64,000 bases of DNA from Ridgeia piscesae (GCA_025642075.2 JAODUO010000147.1:212501-276500); one strand, 5' to 3'. Positions 1 through 11,944 are shown, counted from the stretch's first letter. Notes: a model not told the origin generated them from the letters alone. Translations and numbers: made by a program.

Positions 1-1096
1 TTCAGAGATCAGAAATCTTGTTTGTGATTGAAACATACGTGTGTCAGCGATGCACAAGACATCGCCATGCATACGGTCAGTTAGTAGTGAATTTGGTCAT
101 TGAATAAAAAGATGGGAGCCACGAAGGACAACAGCGGAAGAGACAGGCCCACAATACAAGGAACCACATGGAGAAGCGTACATATGTGCACCAGACCAGT
201 CACGGTCGATGATTTCACATATTATTGTGCAGCCACCCATGTCGACCAGGTCGTACCTTGTAGTATCACCAAGGTCAGAACCTGGGCGTCCACCTGTCCT
301 GAATATATCCTGGCTTAGTTCATGCCTATTGTGACACTGTTACAACTGTGGTGACTTGCGGCTGTAGCGACAGAATCTGTGTCAGTATCGAATCCTGTAA
401 TGATGCTACATGGCGTGGAATTTGTGCACGGTGCCCACTTTGCGGGTGTGTCAAAATCGCATACCTATTAGGACAATGTGTTCTTTGTTCAGCGCTAATT
501 CTTCGTCACGATCTTGACCTTGTTTGCAGTATTATACGGTAGTCAAGGATGCTGCTTACTAGAGCTGTTTCAATGGTCTTAGCAACGGAATGTGAAATAT
601 GCCGGCGAATACGGCAAAGATTATTAGTCTTTAGGCCTACCTTTTGTTTAGCATAAATATGTACCAGACCATCACATTTCACATTATGACTCAGTTAACT
701 CAATGACTGCGTTAACTACCAGCCGTTGACTCAAGTGGATATTATCAAAGTGTACGTAATCAATTAGTCAGACCAAATCACGTCTGTATGACTGCATGTT
801 ACTGGCCCAGCTGATAGGACTCCGGCGAATCTACGGGCGTGCGTTCTACCTTTGCCAACTGCTTAACAGTTAGCCCAGTACCCGGAAAACCGCTCGGACA
901 CTACGCGTGTTTATGAAAGGCCCGTATGCTGTGCCCGACCACGCACAGAAAAGTACAGAGGGTATAGGTATGCCCGCGAGGGACTTCCCTTCCCTGTCCT
1001 AGCCTTGGCAAATAAATTTGTCATCACTCAAATAGGCTTACTTTATGCAGCAAAGTAGCGGAATCCTCCGCTTCTGTCGTAGGCGATAAGCACCCG
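1..1096. other. gene-free stretch, no recognised feature
   Basis: I see no conserved protein, RNA gene or mobile element here. The short open frames near 100-318 and 348-542 have no recognisable motifs, no flanking splice pattern matching the gene family further along, and are of a length expected by chance. Confidence 0.5.
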
Positions 1097-2000
1097 GCTG
1101 ACTACAGCCACATAGGTGACAGGACATCTGGCTGCAGCCACAGAGGTGACAGGACATCTGGCTGCAGCCACAGAGGTGACAGGACATCTGGCTGCAGCCA
1201 CAGAGGTGACAGGACACGTGACTACAGCCACAGAGGTGACAGGACATCTGGCTGCAGCCACATAGGTGACAGGACACGTGACTACAGCCACAGAGGTGAC
1301 AGGACATCTGACTACAGCCACAGAGGTGCCAGGGCACTTGACTACAGCCACAGAGGTGACGGGACACCTGACTACAGCCACAGAGGTGACAGGACATCTG
1401 ACTACAGCCACAGAGGTGACAGGACACCTGACTACAGCCACAGAGGTGACAGGACATCTGACTGCAGCCACAGAGGTGACAGGACATTTGGCTGCAGCCA
1501 CAGAGGTGACAGGACATCTGGTTGCAGCCACAGAGGTGACAGGACATCTGGATGCAGCCACAGAGGTGACAGGACATCTGGATGCAGCCACAGAGGTGAC
1601 AGGACATCTGGATGCAGCCACAGAGGTGACAGGACATCTGGCTGCAGCCGCAGAGGTGACAGGACATCTGACTGTAGCCACAGAGGTGACAGGACATCTG
1701 ACTACAGCCACAGAGGTGACAGGACATGTGGCTGCAGCCGCAGAGGTGACAGGACGTCTGGCTGCAGCCGCAGAGGTGACAGGACAGCTGGCTGCAGTCA
1801 TCAGGGGTGACAGGACATCTGGCTGCAGCCACAGAGGTGACAGGACATCTGGCTGCAGCCACAGAGGTGACAGGACATCTGGCTGCAGCCACAGAGGTGC
1901 CAGGACATCTGACTGCAGCCACAGAGGTGACAGGACATCTGACTGCAGCCACAGAGGTGACAGGACATCTGACTGCAGTCACCGAGGTGAAAGGACATCG
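1097..2000. repeat. 30-bp minisatellite array, about 30 copies
   Basis: A tandem array of a 30-bp unit (core CAGAGGTGACAGGACATCTG followed by GCTGCAGCCA) repeats about thirty times with scattered substitutions. Because the unit length is a multiple of three and lacks stops in several frames, it produces long apparent proteins on both strands (252 residues on +, 325 on -). Both are low-complexity translations of the same DNA. Near 1800 one inserted base changes the register, which is why the apparent proteins switch frame there. Confidence 0.95.
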
Positions 2001-2405
2001 AACATTTATCAACACAAAGATTAAAATCCTAGTTGCCCGGTTAGTATACTACGGTCGTGTTGAAGAAACTTACCTAGTATAACGATGGTCAATTCAAACA
2101 TAATTATAAAAAATCCAAATATTTTAATACGTAAATAAAATAGCAGATGTCAACGTGACCCGTCTGCAGCAGTGGTCACAAGGTCTAACACACAAAATGG
2201 TGACAGATAAATTAAGTTAACACACCCACTTTCGCGCACCGCAAACCCTATTTGCATAAATAATGTCAGCTTCCTCTTTCACGTCAGCGGGCATTTTCCA
2301 TTGAGCGCGCGAACGCGGCGACTGAGCGCGCGAGATCGACCGGGAAATCCCCGTGGTTATGTGGCGTCTTGTTGTCAACGGAGGATGACCTGTTTATGGT
2401 TAGTC
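2001..2405. other. gene-free spacer
   Basis: AT-rich sequence followed by a more GC-rich stretch with several GCGCGC runs (2300-2335). No supported exon, RNA gene or repeat was seen. Confidence 0.4.
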
Positions 2406-2535
2406 ATCGTGTGTGTGTGTGTGTGTGCGTGTGCGTGTGCGTGTGCGTGTGCGTGTGCGTGTGCGTGTGCGTGTGCGTGTGCGTGTGCGTGTGGGAGTGG
2501 GAGTGCGTGCGGGAGTGCGTGTGGGGGAGGGGATC
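2406..2535. repeat. (GT)n / (GTGTGC)n microsatellite
   Basis: A short GT run passes into a regular GTGTGC hexamer run and then into G-rich GGGAGTGC-type sequence. All reading frames across it give Val/Cys/Arg or Thr/Arg low-complexity peptides. Confidence 0.9.
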
Positions 2536-3095
2536 CAGGTTAGGTACACGCATACGGGAAAGGGCCGACACGGCCACGTTGATAGGGAAGTAGGGTTGTG
2601 GAGAAGAATATAGGAAAGTAGGTGTGGTACGTAGGGATATATGAGAGATAGAGGGAGTGATGCTGGGGAGGCAGGCTGACAGGGAGCGAGGTAGAGGAGG
2701 TAATGGGAGAAGCGGGAAAGAGGCGAGGACGTGGACAGATTTGTGATTGCGTCAGAAGGAGGGGATGGGGAAGAGGTACCGAGGCAGGGATGGAAGAGGG
2801 CGGGACTAACCTGGGGAAGTTGTACACACGGGACGGAATGGGAGGGAGGAATCATCCGAACTGGTACCACGAGTCCCACCCACTGGGAAGCGAGTGGCAC
2901 ATTAGGGGTGGAGTAGGAGGGGCCAAGAGCCACTCAGGTGCGCAGGGGTTGGTACCAAACAGAACACCCCAGGAAACCTCATCCAGGTGTGCTTGGGGAA
3001 CAACAACAATACTGACAGATGTCGTAAGCAGGGCTTGGCGGTAAGTTACGAGGGGCGGCTTGTCGTCGCGATATGGGTCGGTCACATGGCTGTCA
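2536..3095. other. purine-rich gene-free spacer upstream of a TATA promoter
   Basis: The + strand is rich in G and A (GGGAGG, GAGGTA and similar). The minus-strand frames here are the Pro/Ser-rich complements of that bias. No exon is supported before the TATA box at 3102. Confidence 0.4.
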
Positions 3096-3101
3096 TCTAA
3101 A

Positions 3102-3108
3102 TATAAAA
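3102..3108 (+). promoter_or_regulatory. TATA box of candidate gene F
   Basis: TATAAAA lies 32 bases upstream of an ATG whose exon ends in a strong splice donor (see the exon at 3140). The arrangement of TATA box, short leader and tiny first coding exon is the same as in genes A and C of the window. Confidence 0.5.
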
Positions 3109-3139
3109 GTGGAAGTTTTGATAGCAACGATATACATGC

Positions 3140-3158
3140 ATGGTGTCAGGCGGTAGAG
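3140..3158 (+). CDS. candidate first coding exon of a sixth BTA-family gene (F)
   Basis: ATG plus 16 bases, encoding M-V-S-G-G-R and one leftover G, then GTAAGT. The exon is 19 nt long and ends in phase 1, exactly like the first coding exons of genes A (34578-34596) and C (56818-56836), and it sits just behind a TATA box. A long TG run starts about 85 bases into the presumed intron. No downstream exon could be confirmed. The frames at 6668-6994 and 7976-8308 are the only weak candidates. So this may be an orphan or dead first exon, or a chance match. Confidence 0.35.
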
Positions 3159-3240
3159 GTAAGTGATGTTTTACTCAAAATTGCATAGGTATATATGTGT
3201 ACCAGTAGGTGTTGGACCTAAACTGCGGTGCGTGTGTATA

Positions 3241-3432
<192 letters not shown>

Positions 3433-3534
3433 CATGTGTGTCCGCGCGCTCAAGCCTATATATAAACATCTACTGCATCTGCGTATTGCAGTAAAGGCGT
3501 TAACACTGAAATACTACTGCCACCACTGCTAGCA

Positions 3535-3536
3535 TG

Positions 3537-3598
<62 letters not shown>
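3535..3598. repeat. (TAC)n microsatellite
   Basis: About twenty uninterrupted TAC triplets. A short CTG run follows about 20 bases later. Confidence 0.95.
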
Positions 3599-3599
3599 A

Positions 3600-6130
3600 C
3601 ATTTACTAATACCAATGCTGCTGCTGCTGCCATTATGCGTTAATTACTTAGGAAATTATATCAATAGGATTGTTTTTATAGAGAGAGAGAGGTTTCTCAG
3701 ACGGACTCGTTCAAGTCGTTATTCTTTTGAAACTATTGCACGCGTTTAATATGTGTTAGTAAGACACCGATATCGTTGTAGGCACATAGAGTTAGGCCCT
3801 AGGCTGTTGTGCATGAATAGATGGGTTTGCATGTGTACAGTAGACATTTCTCGGTGACCCGACCTTGAAGAATTTCGCAAGATGTATGACGTTAATAGCC
3901 GTCTCCTAAATCCGGACATCATTCCGCTATCCCCGTGTTCACATCTCGATCACACCCCCCCTTCGACGATGCTACCATGGTCACCGAAATGAACATTCGT
4001 GCTAAGTAACTAACATTAACAATAACCAGCGCAGCGGTCGAGCGACGATAACAGTTGTCATGGTAACGGCATCGGCACGCGCGCGCATAAAACATGAACC
4101 CGGTTAGCACAAGCGGATACGATATCGACCGATCGGCGCGCGCGCTCTCTGACCGCATTCGTTTTGTCTGCATAAATCAAGTCCGCGGTGTTTTTCCATG
4201 GAAGCGCCAAAACACACCAGTGACTGGCAATCGTCACAAAAACAACCCTTTAAGGCCGGTTAATAGGCCATTCTTAAGCGCCCTCCGCTGTTGTAAAACA
4301 TCGCCCATTTCTTGCTGACATGCTGTAGTTTAAAAATAACGAGGCGTCCTTGTTATGCATCGTATGGGACGGCGGGGGGGGGGACGTTAACCACAGACTG
4401 TTAGAGAATGATTGAGATGGGTGCCATGAAATGAGCCTAACGTGGTCTCCAGCTCAGAAGGGTGTCATGACGGTCTAGCTTACATCACTTCTAATCTAGA
4501 GGACCGGTTTGTCAGCATTTTCTGTTACTTTCGAATCCTGCTCAATGTCATTCACTCGTCGTTACCCAGTTTAGTTGAATAAATCAGTACTTGGCTTTGT
4601 GCCACTAGATACAACGTCAGTGATCGTTTCACAAAGACAATGTTTGTAAGGAAATCCCACCGTAAAACCTATTATTAAATTTGTTTTTTCTCTGTAATAA
4701 GACCGGGGTGGCGTCTTATTACAGAGAACACATTTCCGTGACAACGACACCGACACACCAACGGGTGTTAAAATATTTCACTCTACAAAATCAAATTCAA
4801 TTGGACTCAAACACTCGTAGGGACGTTAGTAAAACAGGTCCGGGTATTGGCGGCTGTGTCTAACAGCAACGGTTTAGGTTCATTGTGTTAAGTTATTTTT
4901 GCCGTCGTAAATTTTAGTTTGTTTGAAGAACACGAATGTGTGAAAATTGCGAAAGCGCTGAATGTAAATAAGTTTGTGATTAAATCAATCAACGTGTTGT
5001 ATGTGTTGCTTGTTATTGGCGAGCTAAACACCCAGATTGTCAATAATTGTAATTGATATATTACAACGAGGAACGTACGTTGTATGTATGTTAGTATCTT
5101 CGAGGAGAATGGATATATGAAAAAGTAATGCATCGTCCTTTTTTAGTGTAACGTCATGTTAAATGGTTTATCCTTCCCAAAGTTGACGTGTGTCTTAGTT
5201 AACCAACATTGTTAATATAGTATGACTATTATAAATTATACTTATTAACGTCGACCTGGCCGTTCAACCATGCTATGTAAACATAACATTCTGGGCGAAA
5301 GATTCAAATTAAAAGTACTTATAATTCTCAAACTAATCACGCGTCGGCTTCGTTCTAGTCGATTGATCGTTACTAAAGCCTTGCCGTGTTGACATTCCTG
5401 TTTACACCCAAATGTTGTCTGGTCATGTAAATCCAGTGCGCTGCTGATTTGCATAATAATGACCCTCTGCGCGCCGCTGGACACATAGGATTAGCCGAGC
5501 CGTTCCGCGTACGGTGATATAACTAACGTCTTACAAACAATCGCCACGCTACGGCCCAGCATGCGGTCGAACGAGGCGTCTAATTATCACCGTCGGGCCA
5601 GCGTTCGCTAAACCACCGTTAACGATAAGATCTACAGCACAAATAAGATATATAAATACTCGCACCGTTGGTCTATCTAAGGGGCGGGTTTATCCGAGAA
5701 GTGGCGAGCTAAAAGCGTCGCGCGTAACACTCTGTAAGCGCCGTAGAGCAGTGCCATGCCACTCGGCCATTGGTGCGCGCGGCGACAACACTTAGAATGC
5801 TGTAGTGTGTAAACATCTCACCGCAACACGAGCGTAACGTTCGGTGTACGGAGAGACGACGACAACGTGTACAAAGAGGTAGGTGTTGTATGTGTGTGTA
5901 CACGTGTTAGCATGTATTTTGTATGCCACCAACGCGCAGTTTGTTAGTTTGGCAGATAGCAGCCGTAACGTCGTCGAGCCGTCAGTTGTACGGGACCAAC
6001 TCATCGGTTGTTGATTCTGTCATGAATCAGACATTTGTGTTTTTTATTTTTGGGCGATAACGGTTATAATTGGTTTTATGAAGAAATATATAAAACGTCG
6101 TTATATAACTATTTCAACAATTAAGATTAA
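3600..6130. other. gene-free stretch with one short perfect inverted repeat
   Basis: No supported gene. A GGGGGGGGG run is present at 4374-4382. A perfect 14-bp inverted repeat with a 9-base spacer lies at 4690-4703 and 4713-4726 (CTCTGTAATAAGAC and its complement). A TATA-like string occurs near 5650 without a convincing exon behind it. Confidence 0.4.
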
Positions 6131-6159
6131 ATAATGTTTTGTGCAAAATCCAATATCAT

Positions 6160-6252
<93 letters not shown>

Positions 6253-6313
6253 TATGAGGGATCGTGGATTTTGCACAGATATTTTTTTTGTGTGCAAAAT
6301 CCCAGGAGATGCC

Positions 6314-6384
<71 letters not shown>
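6160..6384. repeat. two (TA)n runs flanking a short inverted segment
   Basis: TA runs at about 6160-6246 and 6319-6383 flank roughly 70 bases in which the word TTTTGTGCAAAATCC, seen just left of the first run, recurs both inverted (GGATTTTGCACA) and direct (TGTGCAAAATCC). The segment is therefore partly self-complementary. Confidence 0.85.
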
Positions 6385-6385
<1 letters not shown>

Positions 6386-6667
6386 ACCGCGAAACCTATT
6401 GCGATATAACTGCTTATAATATTATGTCATCATTAAACTTGTCGCAATCTTTTCAATACATTTTAGTAAAAACGAAAGCGACTCGTTTTTTTGACGGGGA
6501 ATGACTCATTAATGGCGATTGTTCTTAATAGTGTGATAGTGCGTGTAATAACACAACGCAGAGACGCGTCACTCGGTGAATATGACAGCCGGGTGGGTTT
6601 ATTGCCAATTACCCAACAGATGTTTCATTCAATATGTATGAGTACACACACTGAATAGTGGATTGCG

Positions 6668-6994
6668 ATGCATGTTCTAGCAAGGAACGCGTTATGGAAT
6701 TATCGAGTGTCGCTATCACCTGTTATGATGTTCATTGTGAATGGAAACCAATCAACCGCGCCGTCTGTAACGCCGAGCTTAGTCATCGGCGAGTCTGATA
6801 CGCCACAACGACGACGTCGAAGACGTATGAGAGAGAGAGAGAGAGAGAGAGAGAGCCCACGGACTCGGTCTTATCACAAAGCCAAACTGTTGGCTCCAAC
6901 TCCCGATCATTCGAGTGATTATGTCATAGCCGCACACGAAAGGCGGTTTTTACGGGTACCGCTATGGAATGGAAGGCAATTGTCCGCTTTTTGA
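6668..6994 (+). other. unrecognised open frame with an Arg-rich block; possible diverged basic exon
   Basis: A 108-residue open frame containing the block DTPQRRRRRRMRERER. The run of six arginines followed by Met is reminiscent of the RRRRRMTR end of the basic exon of gene D (26835-26947). Here the sequence continues into a GA dinucleotide run and no GT donor is available at the matching place, so if it is related it is broken. It could equally be a chance frame over a purine repeat. I do not assign a function. Confidence 0.15.
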
Positions 6995-7029
6995 AATGTA
7001 TATCGAAATGATAATATTAGTGTAATGTA

Positions 7030-7243
7030 TTGTGTTATTGTCATCATCATCATCATAGTCGTCGTCATCATCATTATCACCATTAGTACTCATAGTAGTA
7101 TTAGTATGAGTATTTGTATTATTTGTATTATTATTATTAGTAGTAGTAGTAGTAGCAGTAGCAGCAGCAGCAGCAGCAGTAGCAGTAGCAGTAGCAGTAG
7201 CAGTAGCAGTAGTAGTAGCAGCAACAGCAACAGCAACAGCAGT

Positions 7244-7280
<37 letters not shown>

Positions 7281-7285
7281 CCGCC
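7030..7285. repeat. trinucleotide repeat cluster (TCA, TAG/CAG, AAC)
   Basis: ATC/TCA triplets, then about 170 bases of mixed AGT/AGC triplets including AAC-AGC stretches. The minus frame reads as poly-Leu and the plus frame as poly-Ser. Neither is a gene. Confidence 0.95.
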
Positions 7286-7364
7286 ATGTACTATATATTA
7301 ATGTAACAGCGTATGTTTCTAAAATCGCACACTCCTTTCATAAACGTTCCATTATTGTTGCCAT

Positions 7365-7565
7365 TTGAATGAATGAATGAATGAATGGATGGATGGATGG
7401 ATGGATGGATGGATGGATGGATGGATGGATGGATGGATGGATGAATGAATGAATGAATGAATGAATGAATGAATGAATGAATGAATGAATGAATGAATGA
7501 ATGAATGAATGAATGAATGAATGAATGAATGAATGAATGAATGAATGAATGAATGAATGAATGAA
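7365..7565. repeat. (GAAT)n / (GGAT)n tetranucleotide array
   Basis: GAAT tetramers, a block of GGAT, then a long GAAT block of about thirty units. The Phe-Ile-His-Ser peptides on the minus strand are translations of it. Confidence 0.95.
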
Positions 7566-8951
7566 AGTTTATTTAACAACAACAACAACACAGGAATATA
7601 CAACATATTATGGGAAAATAATACAATACATAATGGTAAAGATAATACAATATAATACAATTCCATGATTGGTGAATCGCTGCTGCTGTTAAAGGGACAC
7701 AGCAGAAGTCATATGACGTGTAAGTCATATGCCCTTTTTAGGTTTTAGTTATATTGTATAAATACACGTCTTTAGTTCTCAAGTCAAACAGGAAAGTATG
7801 TCTGACTGCGATCCACGTGAATGACAAATTTGCACCGTCATTAGGCAGGCGTTGACTATACGTGTATTTCTAACCCCAATGTAATAGACCGAACGTAACA
7901 ATAAACATATAGGCTCAATAACAACCAGCGAACCGTGTCAGGCCCTGGAATGTCATGGTATGGAATGTCTAACATTTGACATTCAGTTGGCGGAAGACAT
8001 TCCGCGTGAAAGTACCGAAGTTGACCGTGACAGTTCACAGACAATATTTCGGGGAGTCGTTGCAACGACCCGAAGAAATGGCGGCCGTTGTTGAATCAAG
8101 ATCTCACTCGACTGTTGAGGAACATGACATTCGATACGATCCCTTTTACTGTGTTCTCAATGACAAGTCGTCAATCGACCTTCTCTGTCTCCCATGTTCG
8201 GACACGTGCACCTGTACCTATGGCGCTGTAACACACGAGCATTTGAATGTATATAATTACGTTCGATGGCACGTCCATACGTGTACACATATCTATCATA
8301 ATGTTTAATGCACGCACAAAAAGAAGGCCACTATTGATACGGGCACTAGAGATATTATATAAATTCATGAATCACTGACGACCGCCATTGTTGTCTGCCT
8401 AATAATTAATGTTCTACAAGAATGCAGGTGCGATCACGCTTACGTGTGGACAAATGCAGAAGCGCTGTACGCAAGTTGGATTTGTCTGTCCAATATCGTT
8501 TTAAAATGTACGTTTTTCACTCGTGAAATGGTACGAAATGCTTGTTCGCGTCGAACTTATTAAAGTTGGCGTGGTGTGTTTGTCAGGCAGTACAAACACA
8601 ACAACACACCTGGGGTACAATTATACGTAGAACGGTGATGGAAGTATTTATCTACTAGTCAATATTAACAAGTTGTTGAGCCGTGGTTGGTATTCCCCGC
8701 AGGTGGTGTGGAACTTAAAGGGATAAATAAAGTTTTATTATATTGTATTGTATTATATTGTTTGTATTGTATTGAACTGGTTGCCATTAGTGTGATATGG
8801 GCGTACACTAGCTAGCTTCATGGCGTGTGAAAGAGAATAGCCAATTTTATCGCAACGCTCCAAACTAGCGGGCTTTGTTTGGATGGTGGCGTGACTGTTC
8901 TGTTTCAGCCACAGATAAGAACTCGTTCTCGTTGTCTTACGTTGAATCACG
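7566..8951. other. gene-free stretch; one unassigned 110-residue frame
   Basis: The + frame at 7976-8308 contains EEHDIRYDPFYC and, further on, LLCLPC. These faintly resemble the acidic tail of the BTA family (DDEDFRDDPCLPC in gene D), but there is no hydrophobic segment in front and no clear splice acceptor, so I do not call an exon. An ATTGT/ATTGTATTGT repeat lies at about 8735-8775. Confidence 0.25.
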
Positions 8952-9107
8952 CAGACGGCGCAGTCGTCTGGCTCCGAGCCATGTTGGCAAACCGCCAAAC
9001 ACCTCACGTATACGTGAGGTGTTTGGGTCGTTCTCGTTGTCTCACGTATACGTGAGGTGTTTGGCGGTTTGCCAACATGGCTCGGAGCCAGACGACGGCG
9101 CTGTCTG
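8952..9107. repeat. 156-bp foldback element (near-perfect inverted repeat)
   Basis: The left arm (8952-9018) and right arm (9041-9107) are complementary over about 67 bases with roughly two mismatches, separated by a 22-base spacer. Each arm ends at the centre in the self-palindrome CTCACGTATACGTGAG. This is the structure of a foldback or MITE-type element or its transcript hairpin. No coding capacity. Confidence 0.9.
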
Positions 9108-9837
9108 CATGTTTTTTCATACAACGACTGGTCATGTCTTGCAGGAAGCTCGCTGAATCACGTTCACCTACTTGTGGGGATTAGTGTGCGCGCTGTGGTG
9201 GAGTGTGGTTTGACCCGCTGACCGTAGCGGTATTACCAATGAATGGTGTTTACGATGTGCTCGTTTTGTTGATATTTTGAGCATTTCGCGGGCGTACGTT
9301 TACACGTATAAGACGTGGTTTCGAGTGTCTCAGTAACACGATTTCGAGCCGTGTGCATTCGATGAATTTAATCTTGTATTAAGAAAATAGTTTTGAATGA
9401 GGGCCATGCGGTCTCCCTTGAAACGGCATTGGGTACGGGGTCGATAATGACGTTCCGGAGCGGAATTTTGGCAGGCAGGGGTTAGGTGATACCGCAGTAG
9501 GTTATCCTAGAAATCGGCTGGTCGGAGCTCGGTTTAGGCAATGTAGCCTGGCCTGGATTGGCCGCGTTGATGCGATACAGACACCGTCGGGTCTGCGCTG
9601 GGCGGCGGGGAAGGGAACCCTACCCCATACGGGCAACCCCGGCGTAAACATGCTGCCTAGAAACGGTGAAATGCCAGGAATTCTCGTCGGTTCTGATTAC
9701 GGTCGATGCCGACGGAAACAGTCGTTAGACGGATCGCGATGTACTTCCGGCCGGCGGCGCTGATTACGTTCGCCTCGTAGCCACGGCAGCTGTCGAGGGC
9801 GAGTGGAGCGACCATGTGTAACAGGGCCACACTCCGT
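9108..9837. other. gene-free spacer
   Basis: No exon, RNA gene or element recognised. The minus frame over 9657-9941 is partly a translation of the 37-bp repeat that follows. Confidence 0.4.
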
Positions 9838-10200
9838 CCGTAACAGCAGCGGTAGTAACATGGCAGTACGACGTCTGTAACAGCAGCGGTAGTAACAGGG
9901 TCATACGACGTCCGTAACAGCAGCGGTAGTAACAGGGTCATATGACGTCCGTAGCAGTACCGGTAGTAACAGGGTCATACGACGTCTGTAACAGCAACGT
10001 GAGTAACAGGGTAATATGCCGTCCGCAAGAGCAGTGGTAGTAACAGGGTCATACGCCGCCCGTAACATTAGCAGTAGTAACAGGGTCATACGCCGCCCGT
10101 AACATTAGCAGTAGTAACAGGGTCATACGACGTCCGTAAGAGTAGCAGTAGCAACAGAGTCATACGATGTCCGTAACAGCAGCGGTAGTAACAGTGTATC
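9831..10200. repeat. 37-bp minisatellite, first array (about 10 copies)
   Basis: The unit is GTAACAGCAGCGGTAGTAAC followed by AGGGTCATACGACGTCC, about 37 bp, with substitutions between copies. The same family reappears at 11320-11735. Minus-strand frames through it give MTLLLPLLLRTSYDPVTTA-type peptides that repeat with the DNA and are not genes. Confidence 0.9.
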
Positions 10201-10539
10201 GTTTGCGAGGTGTATCCCGCCACCAATTGTAGCGTTTGGCGCGAGCGGTCGGCACGGAGGCGTCTAGTGGCGGACTCGGACACACGTTCACTCACTCAGT
10301 CTAACCGTCTAACCACAAACAATACATATAAGTTTTCCACAGTTTATTACATCAAAATACTAACAGTACAAATCTAAGAAACTAGCTAAAATGCTCCAAC
10401 AACTAAACCAATACAAATACAAAGTTCAACAAACGTGACGGCACTGACAGCGTGTTTGATTCGCGGTCAGTAGGTTATTCAAACAGTCAAATCACATAAA
10501 TGACTCACCCACGGGGTTTCTCAATCGAGACAACAGTTG

Positions 10540-10795
10540 GGAGAGCAGTGTGTCGCCGAGATTTCCCCGACAATATGCGCCAGTAGTCGGCGCAGCGCAA
10601 TGTACTGTGACAGTATCTGTGTCACAGGGCGATCTGGAGCGGCGTGTCCCGGGGTAAACAATACTTGTTTTCCCGACAATATGCGCCAGTAGTCTGCCCA
10701 ATAGGACACACACAGTATATGCTGTGACAGTAAGCCTGTCACAGGGCGCTCTGGAGCGGCGTGTCCCGGGGTGAACAGCGTACGTGTTCCCCCGG
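10540..10795. repeat. imperfect tandem duplication of about 107-118 bp
   Basis: CCCGACAATATGCGCCAGTA occurs at about 10565 and 10672, and GGAGCGGCGTGTCCCGGGGT at about 10635 and 10752, so the segment is present twice in tandem with indels. A third partial CCCCAGTAGTC occurs near 10804. Confidence 0.75.
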
Positions 10796-10914
10796 TAATA
10801 AGCCCCAGTAGTCTCCCCGAATAATTAGAAATCCCCCTATTTATACTCCCTAAACTCTAGTCTGAGGACAGACGCTAGCCCCGATTATGTCACTTTGTCC
10901 AGCGCTGTATATCC

Positions 10915-11125
10915 CTAGAAATCTTGGCAGGGTGCCAATGAACTATGCACCCCTGTAGACTACCCAAATAACAGGGTAGGGTTCACCCTTCTTAAACTAG
11001 ATGGCCCTAGAAATTAGCATATACGTTAGCTGGCAGTCCACGAAATATTGGCAAAGTGCCAGTGAACTTTTACTCCCCGGTAGAGTACCAAAATACCAGG
11101 GTTGGTTCTCCCAGATGGCCCTAAA
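10915..11125. repeat. imperfect direct repeat of about 125 bp
   Basis: The words CTTGGCAGGGTGCCAATGAAC (10922) and ATTGGCAAAGTGCCAGTGAAC (11047) start two related blocks, each followed by a Tyr/Pro-rich CCCxGTAGA and AxCAGGGTxGG pattern. No gene. Confidence 0.6.
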
Positions 11126-11245
11126 ATTAGATTGCATAGGAAACCTTCCGTAGTCAATTGTAGTTTCTTCTCGGGAGTAAACAACCCTCCTTGTAATGAT
11201 ATAATTGTGTGCATGTATGCATGGCCTTAATAGCCCTAAATAGTG

Positions 11246-11250
<5 letters not shown>

Positions 11251-11294
<44 letters not shown>
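11251..11294. repeat. (TA)n microsatellite
   Basis: Uninterrupted TA dinucleotides. Confidence 0.95.
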
Positions 11295-11297
<3 letters not shown>

Positions 11298-11319
11298 CTT
11301 CTCGATGAAAAATCCCTAC

Positions 11320-11735
11320 AACAAGGTCATACGACGTCCGTAACAGTAGCGGTAGTAACACGGTCATACGAAGTCCGTAACAGTAACGGTAGTAACAGGT
11401 TCATACGACGTCCGTAACAGTAGCGGTAGTAACAGGGTCATACGACGTCTATAACAACAGCGGTAGTAACAGGGTCATACGACGTATGTAACAACAGCCG
11501 TAGAAACAGGGTCATATGACGTCTGTAACAGCAGCGGTAGAAACAGGGTCACACGACGTCCGTAACAGTAGCGGTAGAAACAGGGTCGTACGACGTCCGT
11601 AACAGTAGCCGTAGAAACAGGGTCGTACGACGTCCGTAACAGTAGCGGTAGAAACAGGGTCATACGACGTCCGTAACAGCAGCCGTAGTAACAGGGTCAC
11701 GCGACGTCCGTAACAGCAGCCGTAGTAACAGCAAT
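11320..11735. repeat. 37-bp minisatellite, second array (about 11 copies)
   Basis: Same unit as 9831-10200, here with more variants GTAGAAACAGGGTC and CGTACGACGTCCGTAACAGT. The two arrays are in the same orientation and separated by about 1.1 kb of unrelated sequence. Confidence 0.9.
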
Positions 11736-11802
11736 AACGGCACTGCCAGTTCCGCAGTGCTTCCTTTGTGTCCTAGAGTCGCTCTGCGGAGAAATTCACT
11801 GT

Positions 11803-11944
11803 ACACACACCACACCACACCACACCACACCACACCACACCACACCACACCACACCACACCACACCACACCACACCACACCACACCACACCACACCACAC
11901 CACACCACACCACACCACACCACCCACCCACCCACCCACCCACT
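11803..11944. repeat. (CCACA)n pentamer array ending in (CCCA)n
   Basis: About 23 CCACA units, then CCCA tetramers. The + frame reads as His/Thr/Pro and the - frame as Val/Trp/Cys low complexity. Confidence 0.95.

Noticed and set aside
7090..7306. Poly-Leu and poly-Ser frames
   Set aside because: Trinucleotide repeat translation.
11803..11944. (CCACA)n block as a telomere-like sequence
   Set aside because: The unit is a pentamer unlike the animal TTAGGG repeat and is flanked by ordinary sequence on both sides.
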